Below, one piece after another: positions 22,131 to 34,043 of a stretch of 64,000 nucleotides of DNA; the stretch's first letter is position 1; the number at the start of each line of letters is the position of its first letter. Origin of the DNA: Parietaria judaica (taxonomy: Eukaryota; Streptophyta; Magnoliopsida; Rosales; Urticaceae); assembly GCA_954871525.1 (NCBI GenBank), contig OX940863.1, positions 40,472,501 to 40,536,500 on the forward strand, given 5' to 3'. Under the pieces are notes generated by a model. The model did no database searches, was not told the origin of the DNA, and saw only the letters and a list, made by a program, of their open reading frames with translations. The translations under genes and the position numbers were made by a program.

Positions 22131-22199
22131 GGTTTATATGCTCTTTCATTTACATATTAATCATTCGTGCAATATCTTTTTATATATTTATCTCATTCC

Positions 22200-23199
22200 G
22201 GAAGTAGTTAAAAGAGGGTTATTTGTTAATAGAAAATCCCGAAATTGAGTATCATATATATTTCGAAAGTGAATACACAATTTTATTAATATTTTGGGTT
22301 AATAAAAAATTTCCCAAAGTGAATAATACATTCTATAAAATATTTTAAAGCTCTACAATATTCCTTGAAGTGAAATACCCTCATTTATTTATTTTGTGTT
22401 AGAAACATTTCCTAAAGTGAATGACTATATTTTATAAATATATTTAGCTAAGGAGTAAAAGTTAATCTCGCTCAAAGACTAAACTAACATAATTCCTTAA
22501 GAAAATTTTATATTCTAGCTAATAATAATAAAAAAATCTTCCTCTGATTTAGAGCAAATGTTATATTTCTTGAAGAAAATATTAATGGTGTATGTTGTGT
22601 TAGTGTTTGCTAATATGAAAGTACAGATTGTTATATATAAGGTGCAAAATTCATCAATTTAAGAAAGTTTCCATTACCACCAGAAATGGACAACTAATTT
22701 TATAAACTTATGATAATATTTTCGATGACGCATCGATCACCACTATAAGTGGATAAATAATGTAATTTCTTGAAGAGAATGTAAATACGAATTCAAAAAG
22801 TGATTCCTTGAAGAGAATGCTTACTTGTATATTTGGAGGTGAATATATCATTCCTTGAAGTGAATTTATACATGAAGATACAATGAGTATGAGTTATAAA
22901 GATACAGTGACATGCAAATAAAATCATTTCTCGAAGCATGTAATTAAAAGTGAAAGATAAAATGGCTAGAGTAATTTTATTCCTCGAAGTGAATGATGAC
23001 CGAATCACTTGAAGTAATAAAAAGCTCCTAGCAATGTCTATATGAGTATTAAAATTACCGTTATTAATAGAGATCTTCACTTTCATATTCTATAATTTTT
23101 GAGTTAGTATATTCTTTTTATTTCTTGCTTTATATGTTTACTATTTAATTTTAATTTATATATTATCTATTATTCTTTTAATAGATTGTTATCCATTGC
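22200..23199. other. AT-rich region with dispersed CTTGAAGTGAAT motif
   Basis: No gene is seen. The word CTTGAAGTGAAT, or a near match, recurs at irregular 30 to 100-bp spacing (for example about 22364, 22770, 22807, 22853, 22983), and in weaker form at 23945..24020 beyond the hAT element. It may be a decayed element, but the class cannot be told. Confidence 0.5.
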
Positions 23200-23207
23200 A
23201 TATTTAT

Positions 23208-23763
23208 TAGGGCTGTAACTAAAACCTGAAAGCCGGATAAAAATCCGCATCCGCATCCGTATTCGATTTTAAAATCCGAATCCGGATTCCGGATACGGAT
23301 ATTCGGATCCGGATTCCAAACCGGATTCGGATACGGGTTTTGTTATTCTAAAATCCGGATATCCGGTATCCGGTTTTAAACCCGGTTTATATTAATTTTT
23401 TTAATTTATTTTTTTAGGGTTTACCCATGCATTTTTATTTTTATATGTACTAGATTTGTACGCTTTTCTGGTGGTTGATAGTTGAGAAAATGGCAAGATA
23501 TGTACGGTTTTTTTAGTGGTTGAGACATAACTCTTATCTTTTTTTTTTAATCGGATCCGGATAAAAATCCGGAAATCCGGATAAAATCCGAATCCGGATT
23601 TTAAAACCGGATTCGGATAATAAAACTGGGTTTTGAAAATAGGTATCCGGATTTGCGGATATTCGAATTTTCGGATATCCGGATCCGGATACGGATAGCG
23701 ATTTTTGGATATCCGGAAAATCGGATCCGGATACGGATAGTTCATAATATATTTAAACCCCTA
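23208..23763. mobile_element. hAT-like non-autonomous element
   Basis: The ends are TAGGGCTGTAA and, inverted, TAGGGGTTTAA. They are flanked by ATATTTAT (23200..23207) and ATATTTAC (23764..23771), an 8-bp duplication with one mismatch. Both arms are packed with the palindromic word ATCCGGAT and relatives. The 114-codon minus frame (YPYPDP runs) comes from these repeats. No transposase is encoded. Confidence 0.78.
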
Positions 23764-24367
23764 ATATTTACAAAATATATTCCCTAAAATAAATTGGTTT
23801 ATGAGCTATTGAGATAAAGCATATCGCAAACTGAATAGTCCAATGCTATTAGTGAGGTTATATTGACGCCAATCTCGAAGAGATGCTTACAAATAGTCTC
23901 TGACATGAAGATGAAAAGAAAGGGTCGTGAAAATTTCCTCTACCTGAAGTAGAAAATAAATTAAATATAATGGAATTATAACCTGAAATAGAAAATAAAT
24001 TAAATATATTGAAATTACTACTTGAAGTAGAATAAAATAATATTTAAAGTTGAGATATATGGCAAAGGAACACTTATTTAAGTTTATAACCCTAGAATGG
24101 AAGCTTTATGAACTTTTGTTATCTAAACATGAGCGTTGTGCACATGATGAATTAATTGCATAAGCTCAAACATAGAAATGGGGAGAAAGTATAATTATTT
24201 AGACTTTAGTATTATTGATACTATGAGTAAGCATAAACACAACTTATAAAATATCCTCACGAAGAGTTGTGCTCAAAATAAGAGCTTTAAGTTCAAGAAA
24301 ATGAGCATTCTCTCCCACGTTTTATATGATGAATAGATCAGAAAAGTGAATTGGAAGCTCAGTAATA

Positions 24368-24506
24368 GAACCAAAAATTCGCAAATGGAACTAGAAGTTC
24401 ACTAATTGAACCAGAAGTTCGCCAAGGAACCAGAAGTTCACTAATAAAACTACAAGTTTGCTAATGGAACCCGACGTTTACTAATAGAATCTGAAGTTCA
24501 CAAATG
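24368..24506. repeat. ~20-bp tandem motif GAACCAGAAGTTC
   Basis: About seven imperfect units of the form GAACCAGAAGTTCRCTAATG occur in succession. They lie in AT-rich sequence with no coding potential. The stretch 23764..24367 before it and 24507..25012 after it show nothing further that I recognise. Confidence 0.75.
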
Positions 24507-25021
24507 TTGGCATGAACGGTGTGGCTATAATGATACAAAAAGAGTTGAGAATTTATATTTGATATTAGCAATGACCGGTATCACTATCCCGGATAAATAA
24601 TTTATTAATGAACTGTATGGTTCGTTGAATTCTCATATGGTGATTAATTTCAAAATGAAGTATTTATTGAAACATTAATTATCATGTTGCAAACCTGGAA
24701 TCTTTATAGGCCCATATCTTCACTAATGAAATATTATGACTAGATGCATCTACAAAATGATCAAGAAATATATATTAAGTAGCAACTTGAAGTTTGCGAA
24801 ATTATGAAATTAATTTCGTTGACTGCTAAATGAAAAGGCATCCTATGTGATGAAATATAAAAATTATCTTATTGGTCTCGTAAAACATTTGTTAATACTT
24901 CCATTGATTATAGAAAATTATTGAAAATAAAATTCCCTAAGAATTAGGGATATCATGCATCAAGCCAACGATAAAAATTTAAGATTTCTCCGATTTACAA
25001 GGTTCCCATATATAGTATTTT

Positions 25022-25510
25022 GGGATAATTACGGCAAATATACCGAACCTTTGGTCAAACTTCCTCCCGTGTACCCAACCTTTAAAATTGGCGGCAAAAG
25101 TACCCAACCAGCGTTGACTGTGTCTTTGGCTAAAAAACGTTAACTTTTGCCGTTAGCATAGTACACGTGTCCGTTGCAATGACATATTTTTTCAATGTTG
25201 TTTAATATGTATGATATTTGATTAGTTCATGTGCGTGTTTAGGTAGATTATTTGCTGATTAATTTGTTGATTAATCTGATAGATAGATTATTTCAGTTAG
25301 TTTAACCATTAATTCAGTTAAAAATGATAGTAATAAATTTCGGGTGGCTTATGTGGCATGTACACGTGTACTACGCTAACAGCAAAAGTTAACGTTTTTT
25401 AGCCAAAGTCACAGTCAACGCTGGTTGGGTACTTTTGCCGCCAATTTTAAAGGTTGGGTACACGGGAGGAAGTTTGACCAAAGGTTGGGTATATTTGCCG
25501 TAATTTTCCC
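25022..25510. mobile_element. Mutator-type MITE with 149-bp inverted ends
   Basis: The left arm (25022..25170) and right arm (25362..25510) are near-perfect inverted repeats starting GGGAWAATTACGGCAAATAT. The flanking 9 bp, TAGTATTTT, are identical on both sides (25013..25021 and 25511..25519), the duplication size of Mutator-like elements. The core of about 190 bp has no transposase. The two arms differ at only a handful of positions, so it is quite young. Confidence 0.95.
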
Positions 25511-25519
25511 TAGTATTTT

Positions 25520-26605
25520 TATGTGCGATATGATATTGTAATCTCAACCACAACACATATAAGATGGGTTCTCTCCAGAACGAGAGAATATTTTACTGAT
25601 AATTTTGTCACAACGAGGGAAGAAAATAGACAGTGGAATATACATATTGAAATTAAAATTACTATGTTCTCTTTTATACTTCCGATCACTCAAGAAGAGA
25701 TGATAAATGTATATTGAACTTTGAACTGTTAGGCTCAAATCCCAAAAGGATATTTATATTGAAATATGTTATAGTGTGTTACTCGAATCCTAAAAGCAAT
25801 GACGAAATTGCATGGAGCAAATAATGAAATAGCCATATTAACGAGGTAGGTTTTCCTGAAGAAACCATAGACTTAACTATTCCAAAACCATAGAAGGTTA
25901 TGAGGTACCCGAAAATTATTGAAATATAAAAGAGCTCGGAAGTTGTATCATTATATTGAGCAAATAGGATCGAGAGTTATTGAAAATAGTCGATAACACA
26001 TTAAAAATATTAGCGCTATATAAATAGAAAAGAAATATAGAGGATCTTAAATTATTGAAATTGAAAAATAGTTGGCCAAATATGAAGACGCGATATTGGA
26101 CCAGTAGTCCAAACATTTTGAAAGTGGCATGCCAGTGGGGTATAAAGATATATGCGAAGTTATTTTGAATTTAGTTTATGTGTCATATAACAAGAACGTT
26201 TCCCGAATCCTGGCGTTTAATGTCCCTATGTGGTGGATATATGATATATGGCAGTATTAAGTTTTATAATATGCGCATCACAAATGTGATGACAAAGACT
26301 TATGAATTATAGATCCAGAAGACCCAAAGAATAACAAAATCCTAGGATATATGTATCGAAGCATTAGTTAAATGCTAAAGATGAATTTATATAGAACGTC
26401 CTTGTTACTCTTTCTACTTGCATAAGTTTTAGTATTTAGAAGCTTTGAAAGAAATTATTATGAGTTTTATGATGAACATAAACCGTAAGAATTTCTAAAG
26501 ATTTCATTGAGCAATGTATTGATCGAGAAATAGTTTAATGAGAATTAATTCCTTATATAAAAAAGTTAGTAGAACTCTATAGGATTTAGAAATATTCAAT
26601 GACTA
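25520..26605. other. AT-rich sequence without recognised content
   Basis: No gene, repeat array or clear element end was found. Scattered phrases suggest very old retrotransposon sequence but do not support a call. The last five bases, GACTA, are the left target site of the Cassandra element. Confidence 0.4.
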
Positions 26606-27007
26606 TGTGACAGTCATCAATCACAAGAGCCGAGAGGCCAAGAACGGGTAAGTTGTGCAGTCCTACATTGCATGGGCAAGGGGATGTGCTAATGAGATGT
26701 TCCCGAGACTGTGCAAGTATGGGACTGCACGGTTATCGGAGATCATACAGGTATGGGACTGTATGGTCAAAGAGGCTTAAATGAATTGATTAGTACTACC
26801 TATGTCAACAAGATGCATCTTCTTTTTCGGCAACCTGTTCATAAGAACTCCAAAGTTAAGCGTGCTTAGCTTGGGAGCAATCCTGGGATGGGTGACCTTT
26901 TAAGAAGTTTGTCGAAAAGCGTGCGAGTGAGGATAAAGCACGCTGAAAGGACTCGTGTTAACTTGTGGGGACGGTTGTCGATGCGATTGAGAAGCCAGGG
27001 CGTTACA
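26606..27007 (+). repeat. Cassandra 5' LTR with decayed 5S-like domain
   Basis: The 5S-like part spans about 26828..26910. The A-box word AGTTAAGCGTGC (26854..26865) is intact. The C-box begins GGGATGGGTGACC but continues TTTTAAGAAGT instead of TCCTGGGAAGT. Confidence 0.9.
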
Positions 27008-27009
27008 AA

Positions 27010-27021
27010 TGGTATCAGAGC
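27010..27021 (+). other. Cassandra primer-binding site
   Basis: TGGTATCAGAGC lies two bases after the LTR, as expected for Cassandra. Confidence 0.88.
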
Positions 27022-27061
27022 TGAGCCCACCCGGAAGTGTGGCCGACGAGGATGTGGGGCC

Positions 27062-29134
27062 TGTTGGAAAAATATTAAACTTTTCAATATAAATAATGAA
27101 CATAACAAGTTTATGGTGGAATTTCAAATTTTATTTTAACATGAAAAACACATTTTGTCCTATTTATATTAACCATAACGATAAAAACGATTAATCATGC
27201 ATGCAAAATAAATAGTACGTAAAATAACCGGAATAACTACACAACATCGTATAACTAATTATAGGATGAAGAAACTTACGATTCCGGATTTATTCATGGA
27301 TTTACGTCATCGATCTTCAAGAGACTTCCCTCCGTCTTCAATCAAACAACCACGAAAAAATCGATGTTATGCCTAACGGATTTTATGAGACTTAGAGTGT
27401 GGGCTCTTTTATGAACAAGTGAGGAAGAAACTTGGAACTTTTACCACTTGTTTTCCTTTCTTAAAAATCGCACAAATGAAGAACAAATTCTTTCTCTCTC
27501 TCTCTATGAAGTAGGCAACGAAATTGTGTACATAGAAGCGAGGAAGAATGGTTTTATTTATAAGAGGAAGTGTGCATATAATTTCCAATCAATATTGAAT
27601 TAATGCCCAATATTTCTTTGCAAATTTTGATGTATAATGACAACCAATATGGTAAGCTTCCCTCCTAGCTTAAGCGTATAATATTGGTTCATTAACGTCA
27701 AAGATCATTCAATTAATTCTACACGATACTTAACATATAAAGAATATCATGAATTAAATTGAAATATTCCTTGATCATTTTCCTTATAAAAAACACGCAT
27801 GGACTAATCCAAGGGAGGAGAAAATGACAAATCATTAATCCTCATCATGTTAGATTAGCCAATAGGAATTAAGAAATTAATTTCCTCCACCATTGTTAAA
27901 TTCAACCTTTATATAATCATCAATATAATTATATAACTTGCTACATTTAATAAAGGTGATTAAAATAAAATAACCATTTATTTATTTAATCATGAGAAAA
28001 TATTTCTCGTAGCATAAATCGCAATATATACTTAAGAGAAAATTGTCAAACCAACTTAACACTTAATTTGTTTATTAGTCTAGTCCGAAAGTCTAACATG
28101 GAGACCTCATGGACCCATATGAACGAAGCTTTAAAAAAAATTCCAGACACAAAAGTTCACAAACTTTTTCCGAACTTTTAATTCTTAATATTAGTCGATT
28201 CCACTAAAGGACCAATATTAAAAAACTCTAAGTTAACGTGCGTTCTTATTTCCGTTTGATGTGATAAAATTATTCTTCACACGGTCAACAATGTATTTTA
28301 TGATATTACCCTTCGTGTGTATCAGCAACCAAAAGGAATGTAAAATTACCGTTTTACCCCTCGATTATTATTTCACCAACTCCTTTGTTGTTTGTGAACG
28401 AGAGAAACATAAAGTGAGATATCACAACATGTCACATGTTTTATTCAGAGAATATATTATTTACTGAATACCAGGCCCGGTTTGTTCGCTCACACTTCAA
28501 AGAACAAAGCATGATGTGATACTAATGCCGTAGCATTTTTACAACACAAACTCCATATCTGTGAATTACATAGTTCAACGAGACAGTATTATGACACCAA
28601 CCGTCAGGCTTTAATCCATATCTCTTGGTTTGGCCATTGACTAGTCAAATGTCATAAAGTGTGACAAGAAGTTATATACTCACCTCAGGATTTAGGTTAT
28701 TACGAAAATACCCCTTGTTTGTGATTTTGATGCTTCGAGTAATGAAACAGATTTATCTTAAACTTCAAAGTGTCACAGGTCTAGTTCGGTGTCTTTATTA
28801 AGACATCAAGAATAAACACTAGAATCACAACTCCCAATATTACAAGATCCGATATCAGTAGTTTATTCAAACAATCATTAATCAGATACGATTGCCCATT
28901 CGATCCTAAGATTGTGAATTGTTCATTTTAAACTAATCAAGAAGAGGTATCTTGTTCAGGGCGTAGACATACATTCATAAACACAAACTTAAATTTATAA
29001 GAATGAATATTTAATCTTTATTTAATTCTCAGCAAAAGAACATAATCGTATTATTACATCGAGTACTTTTTCCATAAACTGCTTTATTTGCTAAATGGTC
29101 CTTCATGTCTCCTTTGTGGGCATAAATCTCAACA
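27062..29134 (-). repeat. Copia D 3' LTR (uninterrupted)
   Basis: The ends are TGTTGGAAAAAT and CTCAACA. The minus-strand TATA box is in 27553..27562. This copy shows the original sequence AGGTCTAGTTCGG at the point where the partner LTR was split. A CT microsatellite is at about 27500..27516. The frame 28261..28467 is not conserved and is not called. Confidence 0.9.
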
Positions 29135-29147
29135 AACTCCCACTTGA
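29135..29147 (-). other. Copia D polypurine tract
   Basis: The minus-strand reading CAAGTGGGAGTT lies directly before the 3' LTR start TGTTGAGA. Confidence 0.75.
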
Positions 29148-29318
29148 CTCAAAGGATATGTGAATGATCGTTCACTCCTAAGCCCTCCAATTGTTTGTCG
29201 AAAACTTTACTAGTTAAAGCCTTTATAAACGGATCTGCGAGGTTGTCAAATGTTGAGATCTTCTTTACATATGCATCTCCTCTTTTGACAATATCTCGAA
29301 CTAGGTGATATTTATTTT

Positions 29319-30591
29319 CTATGTGTTTTGAGCGACTGTGGCTTCTTGGTTCCCTACAGTTAGCAACGGCCCCACTATTATCTTAATAAAGTGTAATGGG
29401 CCCACTAACACTTGGAACGACTTCCAAGTACTTAAGGTATTTACGAAGCCATACAGCATCCTTTGCTGCTTCACAAGATGCCACATACTCGGCTTCCATG
29501 GTCGAGTCAGCAATGCATGATTGCTTGATACATTTTCATACCATGGATCCATTATTCAAGATAAACAAAGATCATGAAGTGGATTTCCTGGAATCCTTAT
29601 CCGCCTGAAAGTCAGAATATGTATACCCCGTTATAGTCAGGTCATCACCTAAAAATGTAAGCATATAATTTCTTGTTCTCTGAAGATACTTGAGAATATT
29701 CTTGACATCAATCCTGTTTTCGGGTCCAGGATTAGACTGGAATCGGCTCACCATGCCTACTGCGTAACAAATATCTAGTCTTATGCAAAGCATAGCATAC
29801 AGGAGACTTCCCACGGCTGAGGCGTAAGGAACGTGTCTCATGTCTTCTTTCTGCTAAGGAGTCTTGGGAGATTGCTCATTAGAAAGGTGCACTCCATGAC
29901 GAAAATATTATTGACCTTTCTTGGAGTTTTGCATACTGGAGCGATCCATTATCTTAGTAATATAAAACGCCTGAGAGAGCGTTATTTTTTTGTTTTTCCG
30001 ATCCCTGAAGATTTGAATCCCCAAAATGTAAGCAGCTTCTACGAGATCCTCCATATCAAACTATTTTGACAACCAGATTTTAACCTCTGATAACTTTCCT
30101 ACGTCATTCCCAATGAGTAATATGTCATCAACATATAGAACGATGAAAACCTCTTTGTCGTTGTTTCTCATGTTATAATCGGATGGCTCATCTACTGACT
30201 GCTCAAAGCCAAAGCCTTTTACAGTCTCATCGAATCTGATATTCCACGATCTAGATGCTTGCTTCAGTCCATAAATGGACTTTAGCAATTCACAAACCTT
30301 GCCCTCGTGGCCCTTTTCCACAAACCCGTCTGATTGAGCCATATAAATGCGCTAGTCAAGATTGCCATTCAGAAAGGCAGTATTTACATCCATCTGCTAT
30401 ATTTCATAATCTAGTGCGGCAGCAATGGATAAAAGAATACGGATGGACTTTAGCATTGCGATTGGCGAGAAAATATCCTCATAGTCAATACCTTCTCTTT
30501 GGGTAAAACCCTTTGCCACAAGTCGTGCTTTGAATGTCTCTACATTTCCATCCGGACCTCTTTTCTTCTTATAGATCCATTTACAACCCAC
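29319..30591 (-). pseudogene. Copia D RT and RNase H remnant
   Basis: RT pieces in order: MGCKWIYKKKRGPDGNVETF and ARLVAKGFTQREGIDYED (30397..30591), then VCELLKSIYGLKQASRSWN and the catalytic YVDD in FIVLYVDDILLIGND (30061..30342). The C-terminal RT/RNase H bridge reads SAVGSLLYAMLCIRLDICYA (29572..29841), with YSDFQADKDSRKSTS. The RNase H tail near 29319..29552 is readable only in broken frames. At least two frameshifts and several stops separate the pieces. Copia family is certain; the lineage is not assigned. Confidence 0.88.
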
Positions 30592-30595
30592 TGGT

Positions 30596-31862
30596 TTAAT
30601 ACCTTAGGGGTGGATCCACAAATTTCCAGACTTTGTTGGTATGCATTGATTGCATTTCAACGTTCATGGCTTCTTGCCATAGGTTTGCCTCGGAACATGA
30701 CATCACATGGGAGAATGATGCTGGATCATCTACCTCTTTGTTTACAATGGAAATGTGAGCTTCTCTGAATAACATGTATCGGTCAGGCGGTCGTATCGCC
30801 TTATTACTGCGATGACTCACAGTGCGCTCTATTTCCGATTGCGGTTCTTCCAGTATTGGTGTAGGATTTATCCTAACTTGTGGAGTACTAGCTACTTCAC
30901 CCAACATTTCCATAAGCACAAGTTTGCTTCTAGGTACTGCATTCTTTACAAAATCCTTCTCAAGAATCCTAGCGTTCGTGCTAACAAACGTTTTCTTGTC
31001 GGCAGGACTATAGAATATGTACCCTTTTGTTCCCTTCGGATTTCCTAGGAAAAGGCATAATTCTGACTGACTAGCCAACTTTCTGGTCTTTTGCCGTAGC
31101 ACATGTGCTGGGCAGCCCCAGATTTTGATGTGGTTGAAAACAGATTTTGCTACCACACCATCTTTCATAAGGCTTACCAGGAACCGTCTTTGACGAGACT
31201 TGGTTCAGAATATAAGTTGCCGTTTCCAAGGCATATCCCTAGAAAGAATCAGGAAGTGACGAATAACTCATCATTGACCTTACCATATCTAACAGAGTTT
31301 GATTTCTTCTCTCTGATACTCCATTTCGTTGTGGGGTGCCAGGTGCTGTAAGCTGAGAATGAATACCTTCTTCTTTAAGTAGGTCCTCAAACTCTCTAGA
31401 CAAGTATTCTCCACCACGATCGGATCGCAATATTTTGATATGTTTCTCTCTTTTCTTTTCAACCAATGCCCGATATTGCTTGAACATTTCAAAAGTGTCG
31501 GATTTATTTCGCATAAGAAAAATATGACCAAAACGTGAGAAGTCATCAGTGAAGGTCACGAAGTATTCGTAACCTCCTCTTGCCTGGATGTTGATCGGTC
31601 CACATACATTGGTATGTACGAGTTCCAATACGTGTGTTGCTCTTTCACCTTTCGATAAGAAAGGTCTCTTGGTCATTTTGCCTTCAAGACAGGATTCACA
31701 TGTAGGAAGAGATCCCACGTTTAGAGATTGCAAAGGACCATCTTTTGCTAATCTCTTAATCCTTTCAAGGCCAATGTGTCCAAGACGAAAGTGCCATAGA
31801 TATGTGCCGTTAGTCTCATCAGTATGAGACCTTTTACGCTTCTTGTGTGAATCGTTATTCAC
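30596..31862 (-). pseudogene. Copia D integrase remnant
   Basis: The pre-integrase zinc region is WHFRLGHIGLERIKRL to CESCLEGKMTKRPF (31239..31862). The first catalytic Asp of the DDE core is Asn (LVHTNVCGP); the second (RSDRGGEY) and the Glu (NGVSERRN) are present. The integrase C-terminal part and linker are at 30596..31168 in another frame (HIKIWGCPAHVLRQK, then a charged stretch, then SEANLWQEAMNVEMQSM leading into RT). Frame change and D-to-N show it is dead. Confidence 0.87.
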
Positions 31863-31883
31863 TTCGGTGTTTAAGATAGTCGG

Positions 31884-33120
31884 CTAGTCCGGATACAAAT
31901 AATAAATAGAATTAATACGATGAGCTTTAGTAATAAACGAATCATCAAGATAAATTTCAGTACCATTATTGACTTTGAACTTGAAAAATTGTTCTTCTAA
32001 ACGACCAAAAGAAACAAGGTTTTTGCTAAAATCTGGTACATAATAAACGTTATTCAATAATAAAGTTTTATTCCCAAACTTGAGCTTCAAGGTCCCGACT
32101 GATCTTGCTCTGACATTCGTTCCATTACCCCAGTTGAAGGAGAACTCCCTATCACTTAAGCATCTGGTTTGGCTGAAACCATTCGAATTACACACAATAT
32201 GATCAGAAGCCCCGCAATCTAATATCCAAAGTTTTTCTTTATTTGTAATGTAACATGCTTGAGTAACGAGACTCATACCTTTCCCTTTGATAGTCTTGAG
32301 ATAGGCAGGACAGTTCCTTCGCCAATGGCCGACTTCTCCGCAGTGGTGAAACTTGTGGTTAGACTTGTCCACCTTTGCGATGCTCTTGCTCTTAGCATCC
32401 TTAGCCTTTTTATGAGGCGCTTTGGATCCCCTTCGGTTGGCGTTTTTAGGACCTTTTCTTGACTTCTTGAAACGGGAGGTGGAGGCTTATTGTTCAGCAA
32501 CATTGGCTTCTCCATTATTCCTCTTGTTATTCGGAAGGAGTCCCTTGGCAGTCTGTAACTCCTTCATGAGCTCGCTAAGAGTGTAATCTAGCTTGTTCAT
32601 GGAGTAGTTCAGACGGAAGCTATCGAAGAAGCCCGTCAGAGTCTCCAAGATCATTTCGATCTTAGTGACTTCATCGATCTCGGACCCAAGAATTTCCATC
32701 TTGTTCAGATGCCCCATGATCGTTAGCATGTGGTCTCGAACAGGAGTTCTCGGCTTCATCCGCCAGTTCATAAAATTCCGGATAGCTTACTGCCTTGCCT
32801 GACGTCCGTGACACCCAAACATCTCCTTGAGATTAAAGAGCATCTTATCTCCCGTGGGTATGTCCCGGTGAGATTGTAGCAACACATTGCTCATAGATGC
32901 TAGAATGTAGCACCTAGCAATCTCGTCGGATCCAATCCAAGCATTATAAGCGTCCTTGTCCTCTTGGCTCGAGTCATCACCCGGAGCTTCAGGATACGGA
33001 GTGGTGAGAACATACTTGTGCTTTTCCACCGTCAATAGGATGTCGAGGTTACGTTTCCAATCTACGTAATTCTCACCTTCGAGTTTGTTAGTGCTCAAAA
33101 TTGTTGCGAGCGGGTTTAAA
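31884..33120 (-). pseudogene. Copia D gag and protease remnant
   Basis: Gag starts MSLNPLATILSTNKLEGENY (ATG near 33125; the frame runs on upstream to 33200). A stop lies near 32787. The second half reads RMKPRTPVRDHML to LSELMKELQTAKGLL (32487..32771). The zinc knuckle is damaged: FHHCGEVGHWRRNC has F where the first Cys is expected. The protease active site is WILDCGASDH, with Cys in the usual Ser/Thr place. Gag, knuckle and protease share a frame, so stops rather than shifts dominate here. Confidence 0.87.
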
Positions 33121-33200
33121 GACATTTTGCTGAAAATTATAATAAAGAAAAAAAATTTTAGACATATGCTACTTTTGGAATAATCACGATGCATGAACAA

Positions 33201-34028
33201 TCCTAATTTTTATAGGTGATAAAATGATATTTTGATTCCATGGTATTATGAACAAAATGATTATTTACTTCTACTAGGGGAGACCGTAAATAAACGTCTT
33301 TCATTATCGTGACACATCACTGTTTAATTCGAACTTTCCAAGAAGTCACAACTCCTAGATCTTATTAATTACCATAAAACTTTGATCACTTACTTCTAAT
33401 GCATTGCCTCTAAGGAGGATTACGTTAGGAGTAAGTCTAAGTGTGTAACCAACATATGAGCCTTTATCATAGTTACTTTGAGAACGGTCCCCCTAGGGGA
33501 GGTCCCGCCTCATTGTTTCTCTTTAAGGCTCAGTTCGTTAACAATTTAATCAACGGAGTGATTCCAGAGTACTCCCATTGAAGATAGGGTCACTAAGGTG
33601 ACTCTTAGTCCATCACACACACCGTTATTAAATCTATGTCGGGGACCATGGGTTATTTCAACGCTAAACAACCCTCCCACTTTGGTTGTTCGGTCATGCC
33701 CGGCCTTTGGTTTTTACGCTTGGGTTCAGCCCGTGTTCTTTTCTCCGTTCTTCTTATCTCGTCTCGGTCCTCATGTCCTCAGGAAAATTAAATAACAATT
33801 ACATAATCATATGTCCTTCAAAAATGAGGCTAACATTTTTCTAATAAAAATAAAACCGGGACGATAACCGGAAACAATCCTAGGGCCACTTTGAAAAGGA
33901 TCCATTCACATTCACATATTCAAAAATACATGCACACAAAAACGCCAACACCTAACTACTCATATAATCGCATGCATGAATAATTTTACGTAAAAAATAT
34001 TTTGCATGTGGTTTTTAGCGCTAATTAT
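33201..34028 (-). other. Copia D leader
   Basis: This is the untranslated leader between primer site and gag. It is AT-rich, with a GC-richer part near 33480..33780. The short plus frame 33598..33795 has no support. Confidence 0.6.
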
Positions 34029-34041
34029 GGCTCTGATACCA
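34029..34041 (-). other. Copia D primer-binding site
   Basis: The minus-strand reading TGGTATCAGAGCC is two bases from the 5' LTR start at 34044. Confidence 0.88.
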
Positions 34042-34043
34042 TT

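Noticed and set aside
23401..23745. 114-codon minus frame with YPYPDP runs
   Set aside because: Produced by the ATCCGGAT repeats of the hAT-like element; such readings are common artefacts.
26828..26910. Possible 5S rRNA gene
   Set aside because: Only the internal control region and part of the 5S body are present, twice, inside repeats with LTR ends; this is Cassandra, not a 5S gene.
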